From Lentisphaerae bacterium GWF2_44_16 (lineage in GTDB: Bacteria; Verrucomicrobiota; Lentisphaeria; Victivallales; GWF2-45-14), in contig MHBF01000125.1 of assembly GCA_001803225.1 (NCBI GenBank), forward strand, positions 1-41,565: a DNA stretch of 41,565 nt, read 5' to 3'. Below the pieces are notes generated by a model, which worked only from the letters and a program-made list of their open reading frames with translations, ran no database searches and was not told where the DNA came from. Numbering within the stretch: position 1 is the first letter of the stretch; every line of letters begins with the position of its first letter. Both the position numbers and the translations under genes were made by a program. Positions 16,231-25,033 of the stretch are shown in pieces.

Positions 16231-17115
16231 ATGGACCATTTTGCGGAACTCAAAAATTTGCCTGTGAAACATGAATTCTTCATAGGTTACGACAGTGACG
16301 GATGTGTTTTCGACACCATGGAAGTAAAGCAGAAGGAATGTTTCTGCCCGGCGCTTGTAAAGCATTTCAACCTTCAGGCCGCCAGCAAATATGCCCGCGA
16401 AGTGTGGGAATTCGTGAACCTCTACAGCAAAACACGCGGCTGCAACAGGTTCCAGGCCATAAAATATGCCCTCGACTTCATGAAAGAACGCCATGAATTC
16501 AAAGAAAGAGGCATCAAACTCGCCTCCACAAAAGACCTCGAAGCATGGATGAAGGAAGAAACAAAACTCGGCAATCCGACTCTTGAGAAAAAAGTCGCCG
16601 CCGGCAAAAGCGAAGAATTGACGCACCTCCTCGGATGGAGCAAAGAAGTAAATCAGGTCATCGAAAAAATAGTCCATGACGTGCCTCCATTCCCCGGCGT
16701 TGAAAAGGTTTTAAAAGCCGCTAAAAGCCGCGCTGATATGATAGTTGTTTCACAGACTCCCGTAGAAGCTCTTTCACGCGAATGGAAAGAAAATAAAATA
16801 GACCACTATCTGGAATTCATAGCAGGCCAGGAACACGGCACAAAAGCTGAACACCTCCAGTATGCCGCCAAAGATAAATATCCCTCGGAAAAAATCCTCA
16901 TGATCGGCGACGCCATCGGAGACCTCAAAGCCGCCAACGCCAGCAATACTCTCTTCTATCCCATCATACCCGGAAGAGAAGAAGAATCATGGGCAAAGCT
17001 CGCCGATGAGGCGCTGGAACGTTTCTTCAGCCTGAAATACGCCGGAGATTACCAGAAGGCGTTAATAGAGGAATTTGACAAAGCATTGCCCGCCACTCCC
17101 CCTTGGAAAAAGTAA
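16231..17115 (+). CDS. HAD-superfamily hydrolase
   Basis: A 294-residue HAD phosphatase-like protein. Motif I is YDSDGCVFDT (nucleophile D21, general acid D23), motif II the Ser of VVSQTP, motif III the Lys in HGTKAEH, and motif IV MIGDAIGDLKAA. A helical cap of about 130 residues lies between motifs I and II. The phosphorylated substrate is unknown; phosphoglycolate- or sugar-phosphate-type phosphatases are the nearest layout. A strong AAAGGAG lies about 12 bases before the ATG. The 140-base gap upstream holds no gene; TATATT at 16161-16166 is a possible -10 box without a clear -35. The DUF115 gene begins 18 bases downstream. Confidence 0.85.
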   Translation: MDHFAELKNLPVKHEFFIGYDSDGCVFDTMEVKQKECFCPALVKHFNLQAASKYAREVWEFVNLYSKTRGCNRFQAIKYALDFMKERHEFKERGIKLASTKDLEAWMKEETKLGNPTLEKKVAAGKSEELTHLLGWSKEVNQVIEKIVHDVPPFPGVEKVLKAAKSRADMIVVSQTPVEALSREWKENKIDHYLEFIAGQEHGTKAEHLQYAAKDKYPSEKILMIGDAIGDLKAANASNTLFYPIIPGREEESWAKLADEALERFFSLKYAGDYQKALIEEFDKALPATPPWKK

Positions 17116-17133
17116 TGTAATCCTTAAAAGGGG

Positions 17134-19377
17134 ATGCCTAAAAATAAAATGAGCAATGACTTAATTTTTTTTCAGGCATCCCTAAGCGGCTTTCTAAAAG
17201 AACTGCGGGGGAAAAAGCAGAAGCATAACAGGGTACTTTACATATATTTTGGAAGCCCTGAAAAAATCCCTCCGCAGGATATCAGGAAAGAGATTCCGGA
17301 AAATGCCTTTCTGCTGTACATATATCCCCAAGCGGATAGTTTTAGCGGAAATATAATCTCTCCTCTGACTTTTTTTTCGTGCCTTGAGGAAATGGATGAT
17401 ATTTCCGGAAAGGTATGGTCGTTAATTGCGCTTCTCAAAATGCAGAGAGTCCATTTTTCATACCAGAAAGACTTTACGGAAAAATACAGCGACAAGGCGG
17501 CGGAAATAAAAGAAATCGCCGATGAAGCCCTTTTAAATACATATCATTTCAAGAGCAGCAAGCTCATAAAACTCAGATGTTGTCTGCAAAATCTACCCCT
17601 TATACTCAAGAACTCCAATGTAAAAATACCGGAAGGAATTCCCGCGTTGATATGCGGGGCTGGCCCTTCTATTAAAAATCAGATTGAGCTTATAAAACGT
17701 TTCAGCAATGGCGTAATTATAATCGCGGTGGGAAGACTTGGCAGCAGGCTCATGAAGGCGGGCATTCAGCCTGATTTCATTGTACAGGTCGATCCCGCGT
17801 CAGACTTTGAAGAATGCAATGAAACCATCGATGGCAGTATCCTGACAGCTATTTCCAATGTTTCTCCGGCCGCGGCACTGTCTTTCAACAAAGTTATATG
17901 GTCTTCGGGTGACTGCGCGCCTTTCAATAAATTCCTGAAAGAAGCCGGAATAACCCTTCCTGAACTGAAAATTTCCAGAACATCCACAGTTACGGCGCTG
18001 GATTTCGCCGCTAAACTGGGCTGTAAAAAAATAGCGTTGCTTGGAAACGACCTCTGTATTTCCACTTCCGGAAATTCACACATGGAAGGCTATATGGATG
18101 AAAAACTTTATAAACACGAACTGATTGAGATAAAGGGAAACGATTCTGAAAAGCTTCTGACCACTCCAGAATTCAACGGTCTCCGAAAAGGGCTTGAGGA
18201 CTATCTTTCACGCCTTAAAACAAAACAAGTCTCCATATACAACTGTACTGAAAAAGGGGCCAGAATAAAACATACCCTGAGAATGGGACTTGAAGATTTT
18301 CTGAATGAATTTTCAGCGCAGGATAAGAAAATATCTTTCACTGTTGAAACCGAACATGACCACGAAATCATAAAAAAACTGAGTGAAGACTTCTCCCGTT
18401 ATTCCGCTCTTCTCAAAGAAGGAATAGTTTGTTCAAACAGCATGATCGAAGAATCGCTAAAAGCTAAGCCGGACAAGTGGTGTTTTGAAAAATATGAAAA
18501 GATGTTTGAAATGCTTCGGAACAGAGAAAAGTATCTTGCGGAAAAACCCCTAAGTGGAAATTTCATTTCAGCGATAAACGAACAGGTTGAAGAAATTATC
18601 TTTGACTCTCCATTCAGCGAAAATTCCGGCGCGCTTTCAGAAAATATCAGAATGAAAGAACGCTACGAAATGCTTTCGGCCCTTTCCTCCGATATAAAGG
18701 GCGATATCGAATACGCCCTGAACTTGGATATCGAAAAACTGAAAGAGGAAAAAGCCTCCAAGGGAAGCCGCGCACTGAGAAGCCCGATTGTTTTTAGTTT
18801 TTTCAGAAAACAAGCCATATCGTTCATAAGGAAAAGCAATCAGGAATTTGCCGACGCTCTGGAAAAGAGGAAATTCAGGGATGAAGATAAAAGATTTGAT
18901 CTCTATCTTCACTGGCAGGAATTGCCTTTCGTAAGAATAAAAACACAGAATAATAATCTCCTGCCCATCAGCGGAAATTATCTGGCTATGGAAAAAGTAT
19001 CTTCGGATGAACTTGATGAATTTCTGAAAAAATCGAATTTTGACCCGGCAAAACACGCCGTAGTTTTCGTCGCTCCCGGAAACTGGCTGCATGTCATCGA
19101 ATTCGCGGAAAGATATCCGTATTCGGATATCATAATCGTTGAAACCTGGCCCGAGCTCCTTTCCCAAATAATAGATTACAGCCTCTTCATGCATCTCCTG
19201 CCCGAAAAAACAGTAATAACCGCATGTAGCGAAAACCTGAAAAACTGGAGAGAGATTTATCTCCGCGCAAAAAAGAAATTTGAAGCGGAAGGCAAGGAAA
19301 TACTCTTCTTCGAACACCCATATACATGGGGACTCCCCGAAGTAAAGGAAATACTTGAGAAGCTTGGCGAACTGTAA
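17134..19377 (+). CDS. DUF115 / Maf-like protein (MptE-like domain)
   Basis: A 747-residue protein with a central DUF115 domain from about residue 168: PALICGAGPSIKNQIELI, AGIQPDFIVQVDP, and CKKIALLGNDL. This Rossmann-like domain is found in the motility-accessory (Maf) glycosyltransferases that attach nonulosonic acids to flagellin, and in archaeal MptE pterin pyrophosphokinases (family knowledge). Length and the additional N- and C-terminal parts fit the Maf group better. The start is uncertain: AAAAGGGG ends directly at the ATG at 17134, too close to serve it, while the in-frame ATG at 17149 lies 15 bases away. With wecB and the sugar transferase upstream, protein or surface glycosylation is the reasonable context; the acceptor is unknown. 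Confidence 0.78.
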   Translation: MPKNKMSNDLIFFQASLSGFLKELRGKKQKHNRVLYIYFGSPEKIPPQDIRKEIPENAFLLYIYPQADSFSGNIISPLTFFSCLEEMDDISGKVWSLIALLKMQRVHFSYQKDFTEKYSDKAAEIKEIADEALLNTYHFKSSKLIKLRCCLQNLPLILKNSNVKIPEGIPALICGAGPSIKNQIELIKRFSNGVIIIAVGRLGSRLMKAGIQPDFIVQVDPASDFEECNETIDGSILTAISNVSPAAALSFNKVIWSSGDCAPFNKFLKEAGITLPELKISRTSTVTALDFAAKLGCKKIALLGNDLCISTSGNSHMEGYMDEKLYKHELIEIKGNDSEKLLTTPEFNGLRKGLEDYLSRLKTKQVSIYNCTEKGARIKHTLRMGLEDFLNEFSAQDKKISFTVETEHDHEIIKKLSEDFSRYSALLKEGIVCSNSMIEESLKAKPDKWCFEKYEKMFEMLRNREKYLAEKPLSGNFISAINEQVEEIIFDSPFSENSGALSENIRMKERYEMLSALSSDIKGDIEYALNLDIEKLKEEKASKGSRALRSPIVFSFFRKQAISFIRKSNQEFADALEKRKFRDEDKRFDLYLHWQELPFVRIKTQNNNLLPISGNYLAMEKVSSDELDEFLKKSNFDPAKHAVVFVAPGNWLHVIEFAERYPYSDIIIVETWPELLSQIIDYSLFMHLLPEKTVITACSENLKNWREIYLRAKKKFEAEGKEILFFEHPYTWGLPEVKEILEKLGEL

Positions 19378-19396
19378 TAATACCTCTCAGTTTTTT
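19370..19396 (+). terminator. Weak intrinsic terminator candidate after the DUF115 gene
   Basis: AACTG (19370-19374, overlapping the stop) can pair with CAGTT (19388-19392), followed by a run of six T (19391-19396). The stem is only 5 bp with a 13-base loop, so this is a tentative call. Confidence 0.3.
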
Positions 19397-19425
19397 CGTT
19401 AAACCTTATTTTATTAACTACACTC

Positions 19426-19454
19426 TTGACATGTTGTATTTTGTATTGTATAAT
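19426..19454 (+). promoter_or_regulatory. Consensus sigma-70-type promoter of the AraR-like regulator gene
   Basis: TTGACA (19426-19431), a spacer of exactly 17 bases, and TATAAT (19449-19454): a full match to both hexamers. The regulator start codon GTG is 34 bases after the -10 box. Such a strong promoter normally needs tight repression, which fits the overlapping half-sites. Confidence 0.85.
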
Positions 19455-19476
19455 ATAACCATACAACACAATACAA
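19434..19476. promoter_or_regulatory. Operator region with TTGTAT / ATACAA half-sites
   Basis: TTGTAT occurs at 19434-19439, 19441-19446 and 19446-19451, and its inverse ATACAA at 19461-19466 and 19471-19476. The sites cover the promoter spacer, the -10 box and the transcription start. TTGTA...TACAA half-sites resemble those of AraR-type GntR regulators in Bacillus (family knowledge), so autorepression by the adjacent gene is the likely function. Confidence 0.65.
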
Positions 19477-19487
19477 TAGGTATTTCA

Positions 19488-20642
19488 GTGAAAGAGATTC
19501 TAAAGAAAGATTACATATATAATCAGTTAAGGGAAGCTATACGTTCTGGTACTATGAAATCCGGAGAACGCCTCAGCGGGGAGACTCAGTTAGCGCAGGA
19601 TTTCAATGTTTCCAGAGTAACAGTACGTGAAGCGCTGGAAGTTCTTGAACATGAAAAATTGATAAAAAGAGTTCAGGGAAAAGGCACTTTTGTTTCAGAG
19701 AATATCAGGGGCCGCGATGCTTGTTTCATGGAGATTTCCAGCAATGATAATAATTTTGAATCTCCATCAAAATATATATGTCCCGGGATTGAAAAACGTT
19801 TAAATGAAGCAGGCATACGGCTTGAACGCTGTTCTTCGCAGTTTATACGGAATATAAGCAAGGGAAATGCATGTTCACTGTTTAGAGAAAACTTGGTTCA
19901 GGGTATTTTTCTTCTTGAATGCAATTTTACCGGAAGGGAACCTGAGATAGAAATTCTAAAAGCCTCAGGTTTACCGGTAATTGTTCCACATGCGCACAAT
20001 AATGACCGAAATATTGTCAATTTTGCGATAATGCAATCGGATAACCGTCTGGCATTTGGCGACGGGTTGAGGCATTTTGCATCACAGGGACACAAAAAAG
20101 TTGGTGTTATTTTCAGTTCTACAACTATTGGCGGCATGAGGGGTTTTGTTCCTTATGACTTTAAAGAATTTCTTAATTTGAACAGTTTTGATTCAGACGA
20201 TTTACTGATTAAATATGCGGAATATTCAAAAGAAGCCATTAACCATGCGGTAAGGGAGCTTATGCTCGGGCCAAAATCGCCGACTGCAATTATGTGTCAC
20301 TCTGATTTCTATGCTATTCATGTATATGATGCGCTGAAAGAGCTTAATATATGCATTCCAGAACAGGTGGCTGTTATGGGCTACTGCGGTTATCCGGGCG
20401 GACAATATATATCACCGTCACTTTCAACAGTTGACCTGATGTATGAAAATGTCGGACGCATGGCAGCTGACCTAATGTTGAAATCAGATGAATGGGCAAA
20501 AGCTCCAAAATCAGTTACAATGATTACTCCACATAGAATACTGATTAGGAAAAGTACTGAAAATAAAATGAAGTACAGTGAAACGCCTGAGTTTTGTATG
20601 ATAGAAAGTGAAGGATTTCGACATGAAAAATATAAAAAATAA
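19488..20642 (+). CDS. AraR-like transcriptional regulator (GntR DNA-binding, LacI-type effector domain)
   Basis: Residues about 1-75 are a GntR-type winged helix (YIYNQLREAIRSGTMKSGERLSGE, then FNVSRVTVREALEVLEHEKLIKRVQGKGTFV). Residues about 90-375 are a periplasmic-binding-protein fold of the LacI/GalR kind, with ASQGHKKVGVIF, PTAIMCHSDFYAIHVYDALKE, CIPEQVAVMGY and PSLSTVDLMYENVGRMAADLML. This is the AraR layout; the ligand is probably a sugar. I chose GTG at 19488 (384 residues) because AGG sits 7 bases upstream; an earlier in-frame ATG at 19431 lies inside the promoter and cannot be used. The 3' end overlaps the pseudopilin gene by 20 bases, so regulator, pseudopilin and secreted protein form one unit. 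Confidence 0.88.
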   Translation: MKEILKKDYIYNQLREAIRSGTMKSGERLSGETQLAQDFNVSRVTVREALEVLEHEKLIKRVQGKGTFVSENIRGRDACFMEISSNDNNFESPSKYICPGIEKRLNEAGIRLERCSSQFIRNISKGNACSLFRENLVQGIFLLECNFTGREPEIEILKASGLPVIVPHAHNNDRNIVNFAIMQSDNRLAFGDGLRHFASQGHKKVGVIFSSTTIGGMRGFVPYDFKEFLNLNSFDSDDLLIKYAEYSKEAINHAVRELMLGPKSPTAIMCHSDFYAIHVYDALKELNICIPEQVAVMGYCGYPGGQYISPSLSTVDLMYENVGRMAADLMLKSDEWAKAPKSVTMITPHRILIRKSTENKMKYSETPEFCMIESEGFRHEKYKK

Positions 20643-21294
20643 ATTTTCAAAAATTTATTTCACTATTTTAGAACTTCTTATTGTGATTGCTGTTATGGTT
20701 ATTCTTGCCGGTCTGCTTCTTCCAGCCTTGAACAAAGCAAAGGAACAGGTAAGAAGAATTTCCTGTACAAATAATCTTTCCCAGATTGGAAACGGATTCC
20801 TGTCCTATACCTTGGACAACTATGATCATATGCCTCCATACAGAGATTACGGCGATTCTGAAAAATACTGGTTTGGCGGCAGGCCCAGTTCAGGTTTAAT
20901 TGCTGAATATTTGGGCAAGAATGATGCATACGGCATCGGATTTATCGGCATGAATGTAGGGAAAATGAGGCGTGATAAATTTGCCTGTCTTTCGGAACCT
21001 GCTCCTTCCGGCAATACTCAGATTTATACCTATGGATATAATCAGTCGGTATACAAAACCTCCAAGAAAATAACTATCTTCCCCAACCCATCAATAACCT
21101 GTTTACTGACTGAAACTCTTAATACAATATCTTGCTATTATACCACTTCCGGATACTATCCTATGAAATTCAGACATGCAAATGGGGCAAATGTACTATT
21201 TTGCGATAGCCATGTGTCATGGGAAAAAATGATTGAAATACCAGACCAAACCATTGATACAACCGCCGCTTCTAATCCTTTTTGGAGACCTTAA
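20623..21294 (+). CDS. Pseudopilin-like protein with prepilin N-terminal motif and H-x9-D C-terminal motif
   Basis: A 223-residue protein. The N-terminus carries a prepilin helix, FTILELLIVIAVMVILAGLL, with the conserved Glu at position +5 of the mature form; the residue before the Phe is Tyr rather than the usual Gly. A short alpha stalk leads to NKAKEQVRRISCTNNLSQIG, a phrase common to the very large pseudopilin-like (DUF1559-related) families of Lentisphaerae and Planctomycetes. The C-terminus has RHANGANVLFCDSHVSW, the H-x9-D motif with Ser where Gly is usual. The ATG at 20623 has AAGGA 7 bases upstream, better than a GTG at 20608. Their role is unproved; surface display or help with secretion of the neighbouring hydrolase is inference. 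Confidence 0.87.
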   Translation: MKNIKNKFSKIYFTILELLIVIAVMVILAGLLLPALNKAKEQVRRISCTNNLSQIGNGFLSYTLDNYDHMPPYRDYGDSEKYWFGGRPSSGLIAEYLGKNDAYGIGFIGMNVGKMRRDKFACLSEPAPSGNTQIYTYGYNQSVYKTSKKITIFPNPSITCLLTETLNTISCYYTTSGYYPMKFRHANGANVLFCDSHVSWEKMIEIPDQTIDTTAASNPFWRP

Positions 21295-21321
21295 TAAAAA
21301 TAATATATAAGGAATAAAATT

Positions 21322-24300
21322 ATGTTTTTGAAATGGAACAAACTTGTTATTTTCGGTCTGCTGGCGTTTTTATCATCGTCTCGAATTATGGCTGATGAAT
21401 TCGAACCCGGAGGCGTAAGTTTTGATTTTCAGAAAATTTCCGACCAGCGTTTCAAAAACAAACCGAAAAATATAGGAGAAAATTTAGTAACCAATGCTGA
21501 TTTTTCGATGGAAAAGTCAGAACATCTCTATGGAAACTGGGCAGGTCATACAGGGGTACATCTCCGTGACACCGTCTTGGGCGCCAAATTACGGGAAACG
21601 ATAGAGGGTTTAGTTATTTATAAGATAGTCGATTTACCAGAAGGAGGCAGAGCTGCTTATATCAAAAAACCTCTGGAACTGGAAAATATATGCGCGGAAA
21701 ATACGGTCAGTGTTTCGGGCAAGTGGGCGCAACTTATTAAAATGCCGGATACGACAGGTGGGTGTTACAGTGTCAATTTCAAGTACAAGGGAGCAGTTTT
21801 CGGTAAGTTCTATACGAGCTGTTACCTGATTGTAACGTTCAGGGATAACTCCGGAAAGACTCCAACAAGAGGCATTGGAACAGGGAAGCCCAAGATTATC
21901 AAATATTCCAGACCCAAACAGGACTGGCAAACATTTACTGCTGATTTTGAGATCCCTGTAAATACATCATGGCTTGAATTGATTCTGCGTATTGATGGAA
22001 CAGGTGAAATATATTTTTCTGATGTTCAGTTGCAGAAAAATATTCAGGATATGCCACTTTCGATATGCCTCGCACCAATGAGTTTTATGGACAACACTTT
22101 TTGCCTTTCGCAAAATGACCCCGCTATCATGGTTTTTGCCTGGCGCAGAAATCTGCCTAAAGACAAGATCGAACTCAAACAACCCGTACTTTATGTTGAG
22201 TTGCCTGAATCTGTACAGGTAAAAGCCGCGAGGGATGGATTAAAGCTGATTTCATCGGAGCCAAAAACTGTTGGCGGCAAGGCTTACAAGCTGCACAAAA
22301 TAGATCTCAGTTCTGTTCGTGAAAGACCGCTGCAGATTGAGGATTATGATACATATCTGGTACATTCACTTCTTGTTTTCACAAGTGATGCACCGAGTAC
22401 TGTACTGCCGAATGGGTTTTGCTGGGTTTCCGATGGTGGCAAACAACTCACGAACAAGGAAAGTTTCCAACTGAAAGTCATTCCGCAGATAAAGCTTTCC
22501 GCAAAATCGGATATCTTCATGAATGGTTTTTTCACTAACGGGTCTTATATGAATTTTTCAGGTACTGAAAATAAAGAGCTTCTTGGCCGTTTTATCGGAA
22601 ATATGGGAACTGCTTGGATTGTTCTTGGAAAGTGTGACCCTGAAATGATGGGAGTTTACCGCCGCAACGGCATAAAAATAATTACTCCCCAATTATTTCT
22701 GGTTGCTAATGGCTATCGAATAGGGCCGAAGAATAAACCTGAATATGCCCAATTCAAGCCACTTGGCAAAAGCAAAAATGCAAACCTCATCAACGGTACC
22801 TGTCCTGTGGCAATTTATACTGAAAGCGAATATTTCAAAAAATCAGTATTGCCTTATTTGGAAAGCAACCTTAAAGGCTTTGACGGGTTATGGGCAAACT
22901 GGGAACCCTATATGTTCAACGGTATGGGTTGCTTTTGCGACAATTGCCGCGATGAGTTCATCAAATACAGCAAACTGCCGCCCGAAGAAGTGAAAGCCAC
23001 ATGGCCCAATGAAATGACCATAGGCAAAAAGTATTATGACATATGCACCAGGTTCAGAAGTTATCAGCATGCCCTATTGGTCAAGACTATTGACAGAGCC
23101 GTGAATTCGGTTACCACAGGGAAAGCAGGTTTTATTCCGGGTGTGGCATGGTGTATAATGACAGATTCCAAAAACGGACGCGCGTTTTGCAAAGAACACG
23201 ACCCCTTGGATTATGCGAGTTCTTTCAAATATATTAATCCTTGGGGGCCTTATTCATTTTGGCTTTCCCAAAAACCATATTCTTATACCAAAGGTTTCAA
23301 TCTGTATACTTTTGTTGTAGCGCAAAAAGTTCGTGAGTTTACCGATAAAAACTTTATTGGTTCCGACAAGCCGAAATTACAGGCGCTCCCACATGGTATC
23401 CAAGGGGATTTCTGGGTGACCCAGCCCGAATCTATCACCATGGACATAATCAGTTTTTTTCTGAATCGATTTGATGCATCAACCACATATACCTTCCCAC
23501 GCGGCTACGACAATCGTTACTGGGCGGCCCAGGCCGAAGCCTCCCGGTTGATTGCGGAATACGAAAAGTATGTGTTTAAAGGAAATTGTTTTGACGGGTT
23601 TGCATCGTTGCCTGTAACTCCTTATCCGGCACCTGTGAAAAAAGTACAGCAGAAATTCTTTCCAGAAATGCATCCGGTTGATATGCTTCAGGCCACGGGC
23701 TTTAAACTTGACGGAAAATATCTTGCCGCCGTCGGGAATTTCTGGGAAAAAGGCGATGTGTTTTTCAAACTCTCCGTCAAGGGACTTGATAAAGATATCC
23801 GTTATGTTTTAGTCCAGCCGGATAAAAAACGCTATTTTGCCGGAGAAAAAAGTGCTTATTTTACAGGCGACGAACTGGAAAAAGGCGTTCTCCTGCATGC
23901 CGGGGCTCTGCGCTGGGTATTCTTTGTGATCAAGCCTTTCAAAGAAAAAACTGACTACGGCAGAAAAATCACTCTGTCCGATGTAACTGCGGCGATGGAG
24001 AGACACCTGCCGGAAATAACAAAAGCCGCCGATATTGAAAAAAAGAATGACGCGGCGGAAGAAGCTGAAAATCAGAAATCAGAACTTAAACCGCTTTCAA
24101 ACGGAAAACTTTCATGTACTCCTGTCAATGGAAATGAAGGAGAACAGCAGTTGAAATTCACCTCCGGTGATAACGAGCTTCTGTTAGGTCTGAACGGCAT
24201 GTGTATAAAGAGCTGGAAAATCAATAAGAACGAGTTTGTTTTCAGTGATAACGGCAAACTCGGACTTGGCTTACCGGCTTTCTGGCAGCCTCCCGCAATG

Positions 24301-24906
24301 ATTATGGCGCCGTACCATGTGAAAAAATTTGAAACAGTCGGAACAGGAATAATGATTGTCGCGGAACGCCCCGTAACTGTTAAAGAATCAGCTCCTCTGG
24401 AATACATTACCGTGCGCCAGAAAATTGGAATTAATTCCGACTGTTCGGCGGTCAGGATTGAAACTGAACTGCTGAATACCAGTTCTGATGAAACAGGGCC
24501 TCGCGATATCACCGTTGGTTTCCGATATCACAATATACCGTTGTGGATCGGGGACGGCGGGTCTGTCGTCATGAAGAATAACGGAAAAGAGTTTGTTTTC
24601 AAACGGAAATTCGAGCGCATACTTTTTGCAATGCCTCAGGCGGCGGCAAGTGCGGAAAAAATAAAAAAACTTTTTGAAGTTGGGAATCCTGAAATCGGAA
24701 TAACGGAACCCGAAGCCGTATTTGTTTCAAAGGACAACAAAACTGCTGTCAAGATGAAACTGACTCCAGCATCAGCATTTGCAGGTTTTGCCGTATGGGA
24801 TACGCCGACTCTTAAATCACCGACCTTTGAAGCGTTTTTCACGCCTGTTACAATCAAATCACAGCAGTCGGCAAAATTTTCAATGTCTCTTATGCAGGAG
24901 AACTGA
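21322..24906 (+). CDS. Large secreted protein, probable carbohydrate-active enzyme
   Basis: A 1194-residue protein starting with a signal peptide (hydrophobic core to about residue 20, cleavage near IMA-DE at 24). Residues about 48-240 resemble a carbohydrate-binding beta-sandwich (NLVTNADFSM at the start; SWLELILRIDGTGEIYFSDVQL at the end). Residues about 400-750 look like a TIM-barrel glycoside hydrolase: GFDGLWANWEPYMFNG near 517 has a strand-end Trp-Glu that could hold a catalytic Glu, and CFCDNC follows as a possible disulfide or metal pair, as in beta-galactosidase-like families. The end (about 935-1194) is a second beta-rich domain. I cannot assign a GH family. It follows the pseudopilin by 27 bases under an AraR-like regulator, so sugar-controlled glycan breakdown is the likely role (inference). 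Confidence 0.72.
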   Translation: MFLKWNKLVIFGLLAFLSSSRIMADEFEPGGVSFDFQKISDQRFKNKPKNIGENLVTNADFSMEKSEHLYGNWAGHTGVHLRDTVLGAKLRETIEGLVIYKIVDLPEGGRAAYIKKPLELENICAENTVSVSGKWAQLIKMPDTTGGCYSVNFKYKGAVFGKFYTSCYLIVTFRDNSGKTPTRGIGTGKPKIIKYSRPKQDWQTFTADFEIPVNTSWLELILRIDGTGEIYFSDVQLQKNIQDMPLSICLAPMSFMDNTFCLSQNDPAIMVFAWRRNLPKDKIELKQPVLYVELPESVQVKAARDGLKLISSEPKTVGGKAYKLHKIDLSSVRERPLQIEDYDTYLVHSLLVFTSDAPSTVLPNGFCWVSDGGKQLTNKESFQLKVIPQIKLSAKSDIFMNGFFTNGSYMNFSGTENKELLGRFIGNMGTAWIVLGKCDPEMMGVYRRNGIKIITPQLFLVANGYRIGPKNKPEYAQFKPLGKSKNANLINGTCPVAIYTESEYFKKSVLPYLESNLKGFDGLWANWEPYMFNGMGCFCDNCRDEFIKYSKLPPEEVKATWPNEMTIGKKYYDICTRFRSYQHALLVKTIDRAVNSVTTGKAGFIPGVAWCIMTDSKNGRAFCKEHDPLDYASSFKYINPWGPYSFWLSQKPYSYTKGFNLYTFVVAQKVREFTDKNFIGSDKPKLQALPHGIQGDFWVTQPESITMDIISFFLNRFDASTTYTFPRGYDNRYWAAQAEASRLIAEYEKYVFKGNCFDGFASLPVTPYPAPVKKVQQKFFPEMHPVDMLQATGFKLDGKYLAAVGNFWEKGDVFFKLSVKGLDKDIRYVLVQPDKKRYFAGEKSAYFTGDELEKGVLLHAGALRWVFFVIKPFKEKTDYGRKITLSDVTAAMERHLPEITKAADIEKKNDAAEEAENQKSELKPLSNGKLSCTPVNGNEGEQQLKFTSGDNELLLGLNGMCIKSWKINKNEFVFSDNGKLGLGLPAFWQPPAMIMAPYHVKKFETVGTGIMIVAERPVTVKESAPLEYITVRQKIGINSDCSAVRIETELLNTSSDETGPRDITVGFRYHNIPLWIGDGGSVVMKNNGKEFVFKRKFERILFAMPQAAASAEKIKKLFEVGNPEIGITEPEAVFVSKDNKTAVKMKLTPASAFAGFAVWDTPTLKSPTFEAFFTPVTIKSQQSAKFSMSLMQEN

Positions 24907-24970
24907 CAGTTTCTCAATCATTAATCCTTAGATAAAGAGGAAGAAAATCCACAAAAATATGTTATTGTGG

Positions 24971-24999
24971 TTGCATTTCCTTAAATAATATGGTATTAT
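24971..24999 (+). promoter_or_regulatory. Promoter of the iron-sulfur protein/cupin operon
   Basis: TTGCAT (24971-24976), 17-base spacer, TATTAT (24994-24999) with an extended -10 TG at 24991-24992. It lies 34 bases before the ATG at 25034, leaving a short leader that contains the ribosome site AAAGGA (25021-25026). Confidence 0.65.
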
Positions 25000-25033
25000 A
25001 GTACTACAATGCCTTTTATTAAAGGAACAGGAT

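Noticed and set aside
17099..17133. CCCCTT...AAGGGG hairpin as a terminator between the HAD and DUF115 genes
   Set aside because: There is no U-run, and the right arm is the ribosome-site region of the next gene; more likely chance or a coupling structure.
19431..19487. ATG at 19431 as start of the AraR-like regulator
   Set aside because: The codon overlaps the end of the TTGACA -35 box and the stretch contains the -10 box, so it cannot be in the mRNA.
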